Positions 23,285-35,009 of a DNA stretch of 64,000 nucleotides are shown piece by piece. Source of the DNA: Cynocephalus volans (lineage: Eukaryota; Chordata; Mammalia; Dermoptera; Cynocephalidae). Numbering within the stretch: position 1 is the first letter of the stretch; every line of letters begins with the position of its first letter. The stretch lies in contig NC_084463.1 of assembly GCF_027409185.1 (NCBI RefSeq), positions 109,850,133-109,914,132 of the forward strand, read 5' to 3'. The translations under genes and the position numbers were made by a program. The notes beneath the pieces are model-generated. The model made no database searches and was not told where the DNA came from. It saw nothing but the letters and a program-made list of their open reading frames with translations.

Positions 23285-24055
23285 CCTGAAGTATTTTGTT
23301 CTCTAGCAACACTTAGATCCTTATTATCTCTCACCTGGACTATTGCAACTCACTTTATATGGTTTATCTGCTCTAAGTACCACTCCTCCTAGGTCAACCC
23401 TCATATTACTACCAGTGACCTTTCTAAACTGTAGGTCATTTTCTGGTTCAAATAATAAGGATGATGATGATGATAAAAATAATAATAACATACATGTCCT
23501 GAACAATTACTATATGCCAGATTCTGTGCCTAGAGCTTTATGTGCATTTTTCTCACTTCTTACAACAACTCACTGAAATAAATATCATTATTATTTAAAT
23601 TTTCATAATGAGAAACTGAGTTCCATTGAAGTTAAGTGACTTGGCCAAGGCCTATACCTGCAATGCAGTAGAGCTCAAATTCAAATGCAATATATATATT
23701 TTTTATTTTGAGTCTGATCTTTTTAACCATTTCACAGTATTGTCTTAAAAAGGAATTTTACCTATGATACAAAGTCTACCATGATACTTTCACATTTTGG
23801 TGCTAACTGATCTTTCCAAATTCATCATCTCTCACTCTTGTACGTTCCACTCCAACATGCCAGGTACTCTCATCACTCTATGACCCTGCGCCTTCTTCTT
23901 GGAATGTTCCTCTCTCTAGCTACATTAGGTGTAGTATCTCTTACTCATCCTTTAGGTTCCGAAATCATGTGTAGTCATTTGAGAAGTACTCCTGGACTCC
24001 TTGAAAATTAATAGTTTTGATCTATGTTCCATCCTTCTATCATTTCACACTTACC
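23285..24055 (+). mobile_element. L2 LINE, split by a MIR
   Basis: Sense L2 at 23285-23455 (CACCTGGACTATTGCAACTC, GTGACCTTTCTAAACTGTAG) resumes at about 23750-24055 (CTTCTTCTTGGAATGTTCCT, GTACTCCTGGACTCCTTG). Confidence 0.65.
23460..23745 (-). mobile_element. MIR SINE nested in L2
   Basis: Reverse MIR with AATAATAACATACATGTCCT, ACAATTACTATATGCCAG, AATGAGAAACTGAGTTCC and GTGACTTGGCCAAGGCC. Confidence 0.75.
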
Positions 24056-24313
24056 TTTTTTTTTTTTTTTTTTTGTCCTCTCATTTCTTCCTTCTTATCT
24101 ACCTTTCTTTCTCACTTTCATTCCTTACTTTTTGGATAGAAGATGCAAAGAGTTAAGTTAATTATAATTGCAGTTCATAGCACAGTATCACTCTAATGCA
24201 AGACCCTTCTTTTTCCCCTCTTCTCCTTTGACTCTCATTAACATCTCCTCCCCTCCCATGGGCAACAATTTTAATGTGTTTGAAATGTACCTTTAAATAA
24301 TTATATATCCTTA

Positions 24314-24729
24314 TGTATTAGTCCATTTATGTTGCTTATAACAAAATACCTGAAACTGAGTGATTTATAAAGAAAAATGTCATTTATTGCTTATAATTTC
24401 TGAGGCTGGGAAAAGTCCAAAGTCCATCTAGTGGTGGCAACAGTGACCCAGGGGTCTCACATTGCAAGATGGTAGAAGCAGAGAGAGACAGACAGACAGA
24501 CTCTCCTCTCCTTATAAGCCCTCAGAACTACACCCCTGACCACCATTTTTAATCTATTCACTACTGCATGGTCCTACAATCTAATCTCCTCTTCAAGGCT
24601 CCACCTTTTAATTACCATAGTAGTATTTCCCACGTCTTACAGTGGGGGCCAAGTTTCTGATACATAAAACCTGGGGGACACAATTCAAGCTTTAGTGAGT
24701 TTTGGGGGGACATAATTCAATCCACTACA
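24314..24729 (-). mobile_element. Solo MaLR-type LTR with perfect 5-bp TSD
   Basis: On the + strand it begins TGTATTAGTCCATTTATG and ends CAATCCACTACA. CCTTA flanks it at 24309-24313 and 24730-24734. It is the least interrupted member of the family in the window. Confidence 0.92.
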
Positions 24730-24984
24730 CCTTATAAATTGTACAGTATTATTTTGTGTAAATATGCACTTCTAGTGTCAGATAGAATAGACTTTAATGA
24801 AAAATTATGCAATGCAGAAAATTATTTTATACTGGTAAAAGTTTCAATTCACCAGAAAATAACATAGTCCCAAATATGTAATGCAAAAATTGACTGACAG
24901 AACTATAAGAATAAAAATTTAAATCCACAGTCATGGTTGGTTTTAATTTTAAAAAATTTTTATGACAGTGTGGGTTTTTTATTA

Positions 24985-26170
24985 TTTTTTATTTTTTAAC
25001 TTTTTATTTTGAAATAATTTTAGACTTTACAAAAATAGTATGGGAATTCCCATGTATCCTTTACCCTTACTTCCCAAATGTTGATATTTTACCACATTTG
25101 CTTTATCACTTTCTCTGCATATTTTTTCAAACAGTTTGAGAATAAGTTGCAGTCATGATTTCCCTTTACTGATAATTTTTCTATATGTATTTCCTAAAAA
25201 CAGGGACATCACCTTACATGACTGTAGAATAATTATCAAAATCTAGAAATTAAAAAAAAATCTGGAAATTAATATTGATACTATTACTAAATTACACTAC
25301 ATTATTAATATATCACATATTACCATAGTATTATCTAATATACACAACTTACTAAAGTTTTGTCAATTGTACCACAAGTGTCCTTTACAGCAAAAGAAAT
25401 AAACAATTTTTAGTCAAGATTCTAATCCAGTATTACACATTGCATTTAGTTGTAATGTCTTTTCGCCCTCTTTAGCTCTGAACAGTACTTCAGTCTTTAT
25501 GTGTCTTGCATGACCTTGACATTCCTGAATAGTACAGGCCAATTGCATTGTAGAATGTCCTTCAGTTTGGGCTTATCATTATTAGATTTAGGTTAGGCAT
25601 TTTTGACAGACACCATGAAAGTACTGTTGTATCCTATCAGGAGGTGCATGATGTCCATTCGTCGTATTATTGGTTGTTTTAACTCTGAATATCTGTTCTA
25701 TGCCAGATTTCAACACTATAAATTTACTATTTTTCTTTGTAATTAATAAGCAATCTGTGGGGAGACTTTTCGATGCCATGTAAATAGATACATTTATTAT
25801 TTGGGATTTTTCTGTAAGAAAGAGGTTTCCCTTCTCTCCCATTTATTTACTTTATGTATTTATGTCAACATGGACTCATAGATTCTCATTTTATTCCACA
25901 AGTAATAATTCTTTATCATCAATATATATATTAATTGCTCTGATTTCCTCAGATACGGCCTGTGAAAGCCCTGGCAATCTAGCTCCTCTGTCTTTGTAAC
26001 ATCATCCTTTCAATGCTTCCTTACCTTTAAGCACACAATATATTTCAGGAAAGTACACATACTTTCCCTGCTGAGTTCTGGAATCTGCCATTTCTCTCAG
26101 GACTCCTGGTTCTTTTAATTGAATGATAGTACTTAGAAACCACAATCTGAGCTATTTAGAAATTTAACAT
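24985..26170 (-). mobile_element. LINE-1 3' region (L1M-like)
   Basis: Reads as antisense L1: TTTGAAATAATTTTAGACTT, GCATTTAGTTGTAATGTCTT, CAGGAGGTGCATGATGTCCA and GTAATTAATAAGCAATCTGT in the expected order. Confidence 0.75.
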
Positions 26171-26539
26171 GCCTTTCTCAGTAACTGATAGATTTTGAGC
26201 AACAGAATAAATAAATACCGGACCATAATCAAGTTCCAATACATGTTTGAGAAATCCATATTACAATGTTATTATTTTTGTTTTAAACAGTTTATCTTTT
26301 AAATAAATTAAAGGAATAAAGAAGATATTGTCTCTTATACTATATTATATTACTATATATTATATACTGTATCTGGCATTCCTTATTCCTTTCTATAAAT
26401 TCAAGTTTCCATCTGGTACTATTTGCCTTTGACCTCAACAATATCCTTTTGCATTTTTTAGTGCATTTTAGTACTGTATGTATGGTGCAATTAATTCCCT
26501 TAGCTTTCATTTAGATTAAAATTTATTTATATCACCTTG

Positions 26540-26618
26540 TTTTTTTTATTTTTGCATCTGGCCGAGTATCCAAACCTGTGACCTTGGTGTTACATTATGC
26601 CCTAACCAACTGAGGTAA
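26540..26618 (-). mobile_element. tRNA-derived SINE, decayed
   Basis: Reverse SINE fragment with GTGACCTTGGTGTTACATTA and CTAACCAACTGAGGTAAC. The 5' head is missing or eroded. Confidence 0.7.
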
Positions 26619-26649
26619 CATTTTCACTGGATATTAGAGTTCTGGGTTG

Positions 26650-28340
26650 ACTTTTTTTTTTTTTTTTTTCCCCTATTAGGATTTCAGAGATGTTCTTTCG
26701 TTGTCTTCGGGACTCCATTATTTCTGTTAGAAAGTCTGTTGTAATTCTTATCCTTGTTTCTCTGTACATAATAAATCCTCTTCTCTAGCTGCTTTCAATA
26801 TTTATTTTCTTTATCTTTGGGTTTCAGTAGTTTGACAATGATATGACTATATTGTGTGTGCCTCTATTTGTTTTTAACTTTTTATATTATTCAACATTTA
26901 TTAAATATGTTGAGCTTCTTGCATCTTAATGTGGTGTTTTTGTCAGATATGGGAAACTCTTGACCATTATTTATTCAAATAGTTTTTTTCTAATCCAATC
27001 TCACCATCTTTTCCTTCTGAGATTCCAATTACATATATGTTAGATCATTTGATATTGTTCCAAAGGTCCCTGAGGTCCTGTTCATTTTCCTATAATCTTT
27101 CAAAATCCTGTTCTTCAGAGTGGAAATTTTCTATTGATCTATTTTCGGCCATATCTAATCTGCTTCAAATCTCATCCAGTGATTTTTTTAAAATTTCACC
27201 TATTGTACTTTTTGGTTCTAGAAATTCCATTTGGTTCTTTTTTAATGTTTCTATTTTGTTCATTCATTAAGATTAAGTTTTTCTTTCTTTGAATTTATTT
27301 TCCTTTAACTTTTTGAACATATTTATATGAGAGCTGCTTTAAATTTTTTGTCTGATAAGTTCAACATCCAGGCCATCTTGGGTTTGATTTCTATTGGCTG
27401 CTTTTTCTCCTCTTGACTATGGACCTTATTTTTTTCATTCTTTATATTTTAGCAAGTTGGGATTTAATGCTGGACATTGTGAATAATACATTGTAAGACT
27501 CTGGATTTTGTTACCTTCCTCTGAAGAATGTTGATTCTTGTCTTAGCAGGCAGTTCAAATACTTGATACAAATAATCATCTTGAACATGTCTAGGTTTGG
27601 TTTTATAGTTTGTTATTGCAGGTCTGTGAGAAACCTAAAGGTTCCAATCCCCTTTAATTTGGCAGGACTCAACATCTACACATTCTCTATTGTGAATCTT
27701 TGAGGGCTTGTCTTTAGACTACATTGTGATGAATCTAGTGTAGGTCTTTCTTTAGGACATGGTCCTTACACCTAAGACACAGTATATCTAGTGTCTCACC
27801 TGAAGCCTAGGGTTGTTAATGTGATCTCTCCACTCTGTCAGGGCTGGAACTCCAGTGAGCCCCAGCCTGCTTGATCTCTAGTATCTCTGTTCCATTCTCA
27901 AGCCCCTAGGAGCTTCTGTCTGGCAACCTCTTTGATGGTGTATACAGCATATCCCTCAGCCATGTTCTCATGGTATTCTACTACACAGACTTCCAGGCTC
28001 ACCTCCACACAGCTCTCTCCTCTACAAAATTTCACCCCAAAGATTTCAGCAATTTCACTTGTCCTGAATTCTGATCTCTGTCTCCTCAGATCAGTGGGAT
28101 CCCTGTGTTCTACCAGAACTCAGTTCTCTGAGCTACAGTTAAGAATTGTCCTCAGCCAGATAGATGGACAGTCATGGGGCTAGCCTTGTAAATTTCCATT
28201 CTCTTAGGGATCACAGTTTCACATGGCCTTTTTTTCTCCCTGTACCTGAAACAGATGCCTCACACGTATATTTTCTCTAGTTTTATAGTTGTTTACAGTG
28301 AAAGGACTATTCCTGTAGTTACTCCATTATGACCAGAATT
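26650..28340 (-). mobile_element. LINE-1 segment (L1M-like)
   Basis: Antisense L1 phrases occur in order, e.g. GGTTTCAGTAGTTTGACAAT, TCAAATAGTTTTTTTCTAAT, GAAATTCCATTTGGTTCTTT and CTGATAAGTTCAACATCC. There is no intact ORF. Confidence 0.65.
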
Positions 28341-28344
28341 GGCA

Positions 28345-29110
28345 TGTGTATGGGTTTGTAACTTACATCAATGTCTTTTTGCTGTGAATTTCATAAGTTG
28401 CTTTCTTTTTCACACAACACTGCGTTTTCAAGATCTGTTCATATTACTACAGATACAAAGAAATTGTTGCTTCAAACTGTAGCATAATGTTCCATGGTGT
28501 GAATTTACTTCTTTTGTCTTTTCCATTGCTCTAGTAATAGATATCTGGGTTGCCTCCTACGTCCCCCTACAACAACAACAAAAAGCCCTGAAGAATATGC
28601 TCTGAAATATAGACCAAGAACTGAAAGAAATGCCTTATGGTGTGTAAGCATTATTTGATTTGTGTAGTACTAACAGATTCTTTTCCAAAACAACTGAGTC
28701 AGTTTATAATTTCAGGAGCACTCCACAGTAGTGTCAAATTTTCCATGTACTCATAAATACTTGTTATTGCCCAGCTTTATATTTTTGGTCATTTCCAGTG
28801 GAAAAAAAATGGTATTTCATTGTTTTGTGTTTCACTAATTACTTGTGACCTTGAGTGTTTCTTCATGTCCCATTTAGTAAATCAAGTTTCACCTTTCATG
28901 AATTGCCTATTAACATTTTCCTATTTTTCTTTTGGGTTTTATTTGTATTGGTTTACAGGAATTGCACATATATGCGTATCCTTGATGACAACCCTCTGTT
29001 GATTTTAGATGTGGTAAATATCTTTACAGCGTCTGCAATCTGTCTATTAACTTTGTCTGTGGTATCTTTTATTGGACAGGAATTCTTGTTTTCATGTAGA
29101 CAAATTTTTG
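28345..29110 (-). mobile_element. LINE-1 fragments (L1M-like)
   Basis: Antisense L1 3'-end phrases such as CATAATGTTCCATGGTGTG and CTTGAGTGTTTCTTCATGTC. The + strand ORF at 28855-29343 runs across this L1 and the RPLP1 pseudogene and is not a gene. Confidence 0.6.
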
Positions 29111-29115
29111 GTTTG

Positions 29116-29415
29116 GATGTTGACATTGGCCAGGGCCTTTGCAAACATGCCAGGCTAGAAAGGTTCAACATTTACACCAGCTGCTTTAATGAGGGCATTG
29201 ATCTTATCCTACGAGATGGTCACCTCCTCCTCATGCAAGATGAGAGCCAACTAGATGCAGGCAGATTTGGAGACAGAGGCCATGATGTGGGCAAATGCTG
29301 GGTTGGCTCTAATGGGCACGATACTAGTCACTGGATGAGGTGATGGCCTCACCCCATCTTGGGCTTAGCCCTATAGGAAGGACCAAGCAAGCACTTTAGC
29401 AGCAGCTAAGGAAAA
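29116..29415 (-). pseudogene. RPLP1: RPLP1 retropseudogene, 3'-truncated
   Basis: The reverse complement contains the RPLP1 5' UTR, then an ATG at 29283-29281 and codons for the acidic ribosomal protein P1 up to about residue 67. Clear runs include KINALIKAAGVNVEPF and FAKALANVN. At least three in-frame stops are visible, at former Tyr12, near residue 27 and at former Trp44, so it is dead. No introns are present, as expected of a processed copy. The alanine-rich hinge, the acidic C-terminus and the poly-A tail are missing, and L1 sequence begins directly at 29115. Confidence 0.88.
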
Positions 29416-29419
29416 ACTG

Positions 29420-30760
29420 TTATTTTTAAAAACTTTTATTATGATGTAATTATAGTTTCACAGGTAGTTGCAAAGATAGTACTCAAGAGTCCCGTGTACT
29501 CTTCACTCGGTTTCTGCATTACATCTTATGTAAGTATAGTATAATATTAAACTAGGGCATTAACATTGGTTCAAAGTGTGTACGGTTCTATGTTATTTTT
29601 ATACCACACATAACCACTAGCACAATCAAGATATAGAAATATTCTGTCACCACAAATATCACCCTTGCGTGGCTCCTTTGTAGTCATAACCACCTCTCTC
29701 CCTCTTCTCCATCACCATTTTTAACCCTTGATAACCACTAATTTGTTCTTTACTTCAATTTTATCATTTTTGCTGCTATGGATTTTTTAACTGACTTTAT
29801 TTTTTATAGCAGAAAATACAGGGCATTCCCATATACTCCTTTATCCCTCTTCACTTACAATTTCCCCTATCATTAACATTTTGCATTCATGTGGTACATT
29901 TGTTACAATTGAAGAGCCAACATTAATATATTATTAACTAAAGTCCATAGTTTACATTAGGTTCGCTCTTTTTGTTGTACATTCTATAGTTTTTTACAAA
30001 TGCATAATGACATGTATATACCATTATAGTATCATATAGAATAGTTTCACTGCCCTAAAAGTCCTTTGTGCTCTACCTATTCATCCCTCTCTCCCTCCCC
30101 CAAGACCCTGCAACCACTGATCTTTTAACTCTCTGCATAGTTTTGCCTTTCCCAGAATGTTATATAGTTGTAATTATAATATGTAGCCTCTTCATACTGG
30201 CTTCTCTCACTTAGGCATATGCATTTAAGGTTCCTTTATTTCTTTTTGTGGCTTGATAGCTCATTGCTTTTTATTGCTGAATAATATTGCATTGTATGGA
30301 TGTACCACAGTTTGTTTATTGATTCACCTGTTGAAGGACACCCTGGTTGCTTCCAAGTTTTGGCAATTATTAATAAAGCTGCCATGTTTATGTGCAGCTT
30401 TTTTTACAACTGTGTGCAGATTTTTGAGTGGACATAAGTTTTCAACTTTTTTGGCTAAATACCAGGGAGTGCGATTGCTGGATTGTATAAGAGTATGTTA
30501 AATTTTAGCCTTCTGATAGGTGTGTGGTGGTATCTAATTGTAGTTTAATTTGCATATCCCTACTGGCTAATGATATTGAACCTCTTTTCATGTGCTTATT
30601 TGCCTTCCATGTATCCTCTTTGTCAGTATTGAATTTTCAAACTTATTTTATACTTATCAATCTTGCTAATTTATCTTAGTTATTCTAATCGTGTCTGTTG
30701 ATAAATTTTTTTCTCATGTAGGTGATCCCATAATTTGCAAGTAATGACAGCTTTATCGCT
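29420..30760 (-). mobile_element. Two adjacent LINE-1 3' ends (L1M-like)
   Basis: Antisense L1 tails start near 29420 and again near 29780 (GACTTTATTTTTTATAGCAG). The second extends through GCTGAATAATATTGCATTGT and GGATGTACCACAGTTTG to GTATAAGAGTATGTTAA. Confidence 0.7.
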
Positions 30761-30960
30761 TCCCTTCAAATGCTACTCCTTTTTTTTCCTTTTTCCTTAT
30801 CTCATGGTATTGGCCAAGACCTCTCTTTTATTGCTTAAATGTGGCATATTATGTTAATAGCTTTTGTAATGTTGAACCAACACTTATTTGATATGATATT
30901 TTATTGCAAATGTACTATTGAATACTGTTGACTAATATTTTATTTTTTGTTTTTATTTTA

Positions 30961-30963
<3 letters not shown>

Positions 30964-30991
<28 letters not shown>
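30964..30991. repeat. (ATT)n in SINE tail
   Basis: About nine ATT units in the reversed A-rich tail of the next SINE. Confidence 0.9.
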
Positions 30992-30995
30992 TTTG

Positions 30996-31142
30996 ACCGG
31001 TAAGGGGATCGTAACCTCCAGCCTGGTGTGGTCCGCACCACGCTCAACCAGTGAGCGCACCGGCCATCCCTATATAGGATCTGAACCCACTGCCTGGGCG
31101 ATACCAGCGCCGCTCTCTCCCGAGTGAGCCACGGGGCCGGCC
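30996..31142 (-). mobile_element. tRNA-derived SINE, dimer
   Basis: Reverse dimer: GACCGGTAAGGGGATCGTAA, CAGTGAGCGCACCGGCCATC joining the two units, and CTCTCCCGAGTGAGCCACGG at the far head. Confidence 0.9.
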
Positions 31143-31256
31143 CTTTTTGTTTTTATTTTTGTTTGTTTTTTGGCAGCTGGCCTGTAGGGGGATCCAAACC
31201 TATGACCTTGGTGTTATAAAGCCGCGCTCTAACCAACTGAGCTAATTCGCCAGCTC
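31143..31256 (-). mobile_element. tRNA-Ile-derived SINE, monomer
   Basis: Reverse monomer directly abutting the dimer: GGCAGCTGGCCTGTAGGG, ATGACCTTGGTGTTATAAAG, CAACTGAGCTAATTCGCCAG. Confidence 0.9.
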
Positions 31257-31259
31257 CTA

Positions 31260-32420
31260 TGTAGATTTATTTTACATTAATGTTGGTAATATAATATGCA
31301 TTTAATTTAATTTTCTTTTACTATTCTTATATGGGTTTGGAACTTCATCCTATGTCTAATTAAATGAACTTTTTTTGTTGAATGAAAGTCTTTGATTACT
31401 ATATCTATTTTTTTATTGAATATCAGTCTATTCAGGTTTCTTTTATTTTTTGGTACCATTTTTAGAATTTATATTTTCCCACAAATGCATATATTTTTTG
31501 CTGTTAATACTTTTAAAAAAAAACTCTTTTGTGTTTGTAACAGTTTATCTTTTCTCAGTCTGTATTTTGTTAACTCTAATTTTTTCCTTTTTCCTTGATA
31601 CCTTTGCTAGATATTGTTTTTTAATAATCTTTTTGCAGAACCTTCAAAAAACCTTTCATTTTTTAAATTGTTTTTCCCTATGTTAAAAGAAAAACTTTAG
31701 GCAAATTAAATTTAACAAAGTTCAATTTGAGCAAGAAAAGAAAAAAAGTAAATGAAAACGATTTGTGAATTGAGCAGCCCCTGGAGTCGGAACAGATTCA
31801 GAGGGACTATGGCCAAAACACGACTGGTTAGATTTATAGACAGAAAAAGGGAAGTGATGGTACAGAAAAATGCAGTGAGGTACAGAACAGTCAACTGCCT
31901 GCAATTGGCTTAGATTCAGCTATTGTTACAGAAGCACGTCTAATTTGGGTTTTCAATTTGTCTGTGTGCTTAGTGCCAAGTTAGGTTGCAGTTCATCTGT
32001 AAAAGTTCAAGAGTGAGTATGGAAGCTTTCTCAGGCCAAAACTTTTTAGTTTGATTTAACACCTATTTCATTGATTTTTCAAACATTTTTTATGTTCATT
32101 GGTTTCAACTTCTTTTTATCTAATGAATATATTTAAAGTAATTTTTTTTCTGAGTGCTGCTTTAGATCTATGCTATAGTGTTTTGGCTTAGTGTTTTCAG
32201 TGTTATGCATATACATATAGCCTCTGTACTATTTAATTTCAATTATGTTTTTCTCATAAGCCCAATGGTTATTTAGTGTATCTTTCCTTTCTTTCAGTAT
32301 ATACTTGCCTGAAATATCTTTTCTATCTTTTTATTTGTAAATATTCCATATTCTTTTCCATTATTTAGTAATTTCTCCGTAAATATTCGTAAAGCAAACA
32401 CATGAATAAATGAATAAGTG
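31260..32420 (-). mobile_element. LINE-1 ORF2 region, interrupted
   Basis: Antisense L1 ORF2-like sequence: TTTTTTTCTGAGTGCTGCTT and CCCAATGGTTATTTAG on the far side, and similar T-rich frames before 31690. It is heavily decayed. An LTR-like block at 31690-32045 splits it. Confidence 0.5.
31690..32045 (-). mobile_element. Possible LTR fragment
   Basis: The block CAAATTAAATTTAACAAAG ... GGTTAGATTTATAGACAGAA resembles a mammalian LTR family in reverse that I cannot name. No TSD was established. Confidence 0.3.
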
Positions 32421-32569
32421 ATTGACTTATCTTTTTGTCCTTTGCAGTCTAGCACCATGTGGGCCTCTGTGGACCTAAATCACTGTTTCTCAAATAATAA
32501 TTATCAAATTTATGGCAAATTCCTCAACAATGTGAACCCTAAGAAACACTCTGTGTAAATATCTTGAAA

Positions 32570-32790
32570 AATACCATTTGTTGAGCACTCACTGTGTGCA
32601 GGGCTTGTGCTAATTGCTCGATATACATTATCTTACAACAACCTAATGATAGAAATACTGTCGTTGCTATTTTACAGAAAAGAAATTTTACAGTTATATC
32701 AGAGCTAAGAAGTCATAGAGTCAATACTCGACTCAAATCTGTCTGTCTTTGAGACTAATGGCTTCTACTAAGCCATAGTGGTAATGAAGC
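32570..32790 (-). mobile_element. MIR SINE
   Basis: Reverse MIR: TTGTTGAGCACTCACTGTGT, CAGGGCTTGTGCTAATTGCT, and AGAGCTAAGAAGTCATAGAG. Confidence 0.7.
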
Positions 32791-33299
32791 TCTATGACTG
32801 TCTAGAATAATTTTTGCAACCTAAATGCTGGGTATTTCTGAATCAGCTCTCAATTAGATTGCCTTCTTAAGAAATGAAGACTGCCAAATACCCAACCAGA
32901 CTTTCTCCCTGGGAGACAGGATACTCTGATATCAGGTTAGAATCTTCTGGGTACTAGTGCCAAAACTACCTCACCAGTATTCTGACTTTTTTCCCTTGAG
33001 TCTTCCTGTTGTGCTGGCTCTGCATATCAAAGGACTATGCAAAGTAAGTAGCATATCTCTCCCACATTATGAGTGAGTAGATAAGAGGAAACTTTTCCAT
33101 TGTGAGTTAAAAGAATAAATCTGATGTATAATTTCTCTTTTGATCCTTCTGGTTACCCGCAATACTTACGGTGATGAAGAGAGTATTCACCCTTCCGTAG
33201 TAGCTAAAACAAATCTTCTGCTTCCAACCATGGAGTAATAGTGAACACCTCCTGTTGTAAACAATTGAAACTACACAAAGTATATGAAACAACTGTTTT
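32791..33299. other. Intergenic, no gene seen
   Basis: Nothing recognised. Confidence 0.4.
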
Positions 33300-33806
33300 C
33301 AAACATCAGACAAGAAACAGATTTGGATTGTGATCCCTGAAAGAAGGAAAACAAATTAGTTAAGCCCTATAATTTCCCTAGTATTCTGTCTCAAAGCTCA
33401 TTCTGGACCATAGGGCAGGGAGGGGGTTCCCATAAAGAGCACTGTGGTCTCACTGAGTCAAGGAGACAGAGTTTGAAGTGGGGGAGACTGAGGTGGATGG
33501 AGATAGCAGTAGTTTCCTAAGGAGGGGGCTAGACAGAAAAAGTCCTCTAGAAACCAACATGGGGTCCCCTAGAATCTTTGCTGAATATTAATTATACATA
33601 GAGTAAAACTTCAAAGTTTGGGCAAATAGTAACCAAGGAACCTGTAAGCTGAACAGTTCATAGAGCTCTCACAGGGCTCAGATACTAGAGTTCCCACCAG
33701 CCAGACTACAGAGACTGTGGAGTATACTATAAAGCAAATATATTTCACAGGGCCTAGTTTCTTGTACTTTCAGGTTTAATCTAACTTCTTAAAAGTACAT
33801 ATAAAA

Positions 33807-34327
33807 TGTTGACCTTGCAAAAAACAGAAAATTTTTCTCAGGCTATACAGTCTCTGTTGTAAGATAAAGAATTGTAACACAGCAAGGCTGCTGGTTCAAA
33901 GACAGACAAGTTACTGATTAATATGTAAAGATACCGGGAAGCTTTGTTGGGTGAAGGAATGTTTGCTAAGATCAAGCTTTTGTTGGTGGATCACTTAAAT
34001 TGCCTTATGGAATGTCATCTAGCTTGTTTTACTGACTGTTACCAGCCTATATTGTTAAACTATAACCCCACCTATGTTCTCTTCCTATAACTTCTTGGTC
34101 TGGAGAATAAATGCAGGGAGAGTACCCCAATTCGTGGTTAATTTCCCAAATGGAAGGAATGCCTTGCTCTTGAGAGTTCTGGGAGATTAACCACTTCGGG
34201 GCTTCTCACTCCTCAGAAGAGATGGGCTTTGAGTAATCCTTTGTGGCTTTGTCACCCAGGGGAAGAGCAGTGACAAATCCGTGGAGGGCAAAGCAACAAG
34301 AGACCTTGTTGATCACTTGGGGCATCA
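33807..34327 (+). mobile_element. Solo LTR (ERV, 521 bp) with 6-bp TSD
   Basis: It starts TGTTGACCTTGC and ends TTGGGGCATCA, flanked by ATAAAA at 33801-33806 and 34328-34333. AATAAA occurs near 34107, which sets the orientation. The surrounding L1 resumes directly after it. The family is not recognised; it is not the MaLR family seen elsewhere. Confidence 0.8.
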
Positions 34328-34636
34328 ATAAAAACTCCCAATAGGCCATATCTTAGTCATACAGTAAAATAGACTTACCCTTAAAAACCTTTAAACAAGA
34401 CTTGGAAGTATCACACTGAACCCCAAATAATTTAACTGCTTAACAAAAGCCCTACATTCATTAAAGTAAGACAAAAAAAACTCATTCAACTGCATAAGAT
34501 TCATGATATCTAACATCCAATAAAAATTTAGTAGACCTTGCAAGAAGTAGCAAAATGTGACAAAATTACTAATATCACAGGAATGAAAGAGATGACAAAA
34601 CTACAGATACTACAGTCATTAAAACAGTAATAAGTG

Positions 34637-34784
34637 GGCCGGCCCGTGGCTCACTCGGGAGAGTGCGGTGCTGATAACACCAAGGCCCCGGGTTCGGATC
34701 CCATATACGGATGGCCGGTTCGCTCACTGGCTGAGCGTGGTGCTCACAACACCAAGTCAAGGGTTAAGATCCCCTTACCGGTCA

Positions 34785-34818
<34 letters not shown>
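34637..34818 (+). mobile_element. tRNA-derived SINE, dimer, long A-tail
   Basis: Left unit GGGCCGGCCCGTGGCTCAC with GGTTCGGATCCC, right unit GGCCGGTTCGCTCACTGGC with CAAGTCAAGGGTTAAGATCC, and an A-tail of about 30. Target AAACAGTAATAAGTG lies at 34622-34636 and 34819-34833. Confidence 0.95.
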
Positions 34819-34822
<4 letters not shown>

Positions 34823-34833
34823 AGTAATAAGTG

Positions 34834-35009
34834 GGGGCCAGCCTGTGGCTCACTCGGGAGAGTGTGGTGCTGATAACACCAAGGCCACAGGTTCAGATCT
34901 CTTATAGGGATGGCCGGTTTGCTCACTGGGTGAGCATGGTGCTGACAACACCAAGTCAAGGGTTAAGATCCCCTTACCAGTCATCTTTAAAAAAGAAAAA
35001 GAAAACAAC
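34834..35009 (+). mobile_element. tRNA-derived SINE, dimer, same target
   Basis: A second dimer with differences from the first (GTGTGGTGCTGATAACACC, GGTTCAGATCTC). It is bounded by the second and a third copy of AAACAGTAATAAGTG, at 34819-34833 and 35010-35024. Confidence 0.95.

Noticed and set aside
28855..29343. 162-codon + strand open frame
   Set aside because: It runs across reversed L1 sequence and the antisense of the RPLP1 pseudogene; it has no start context or domain of its own.
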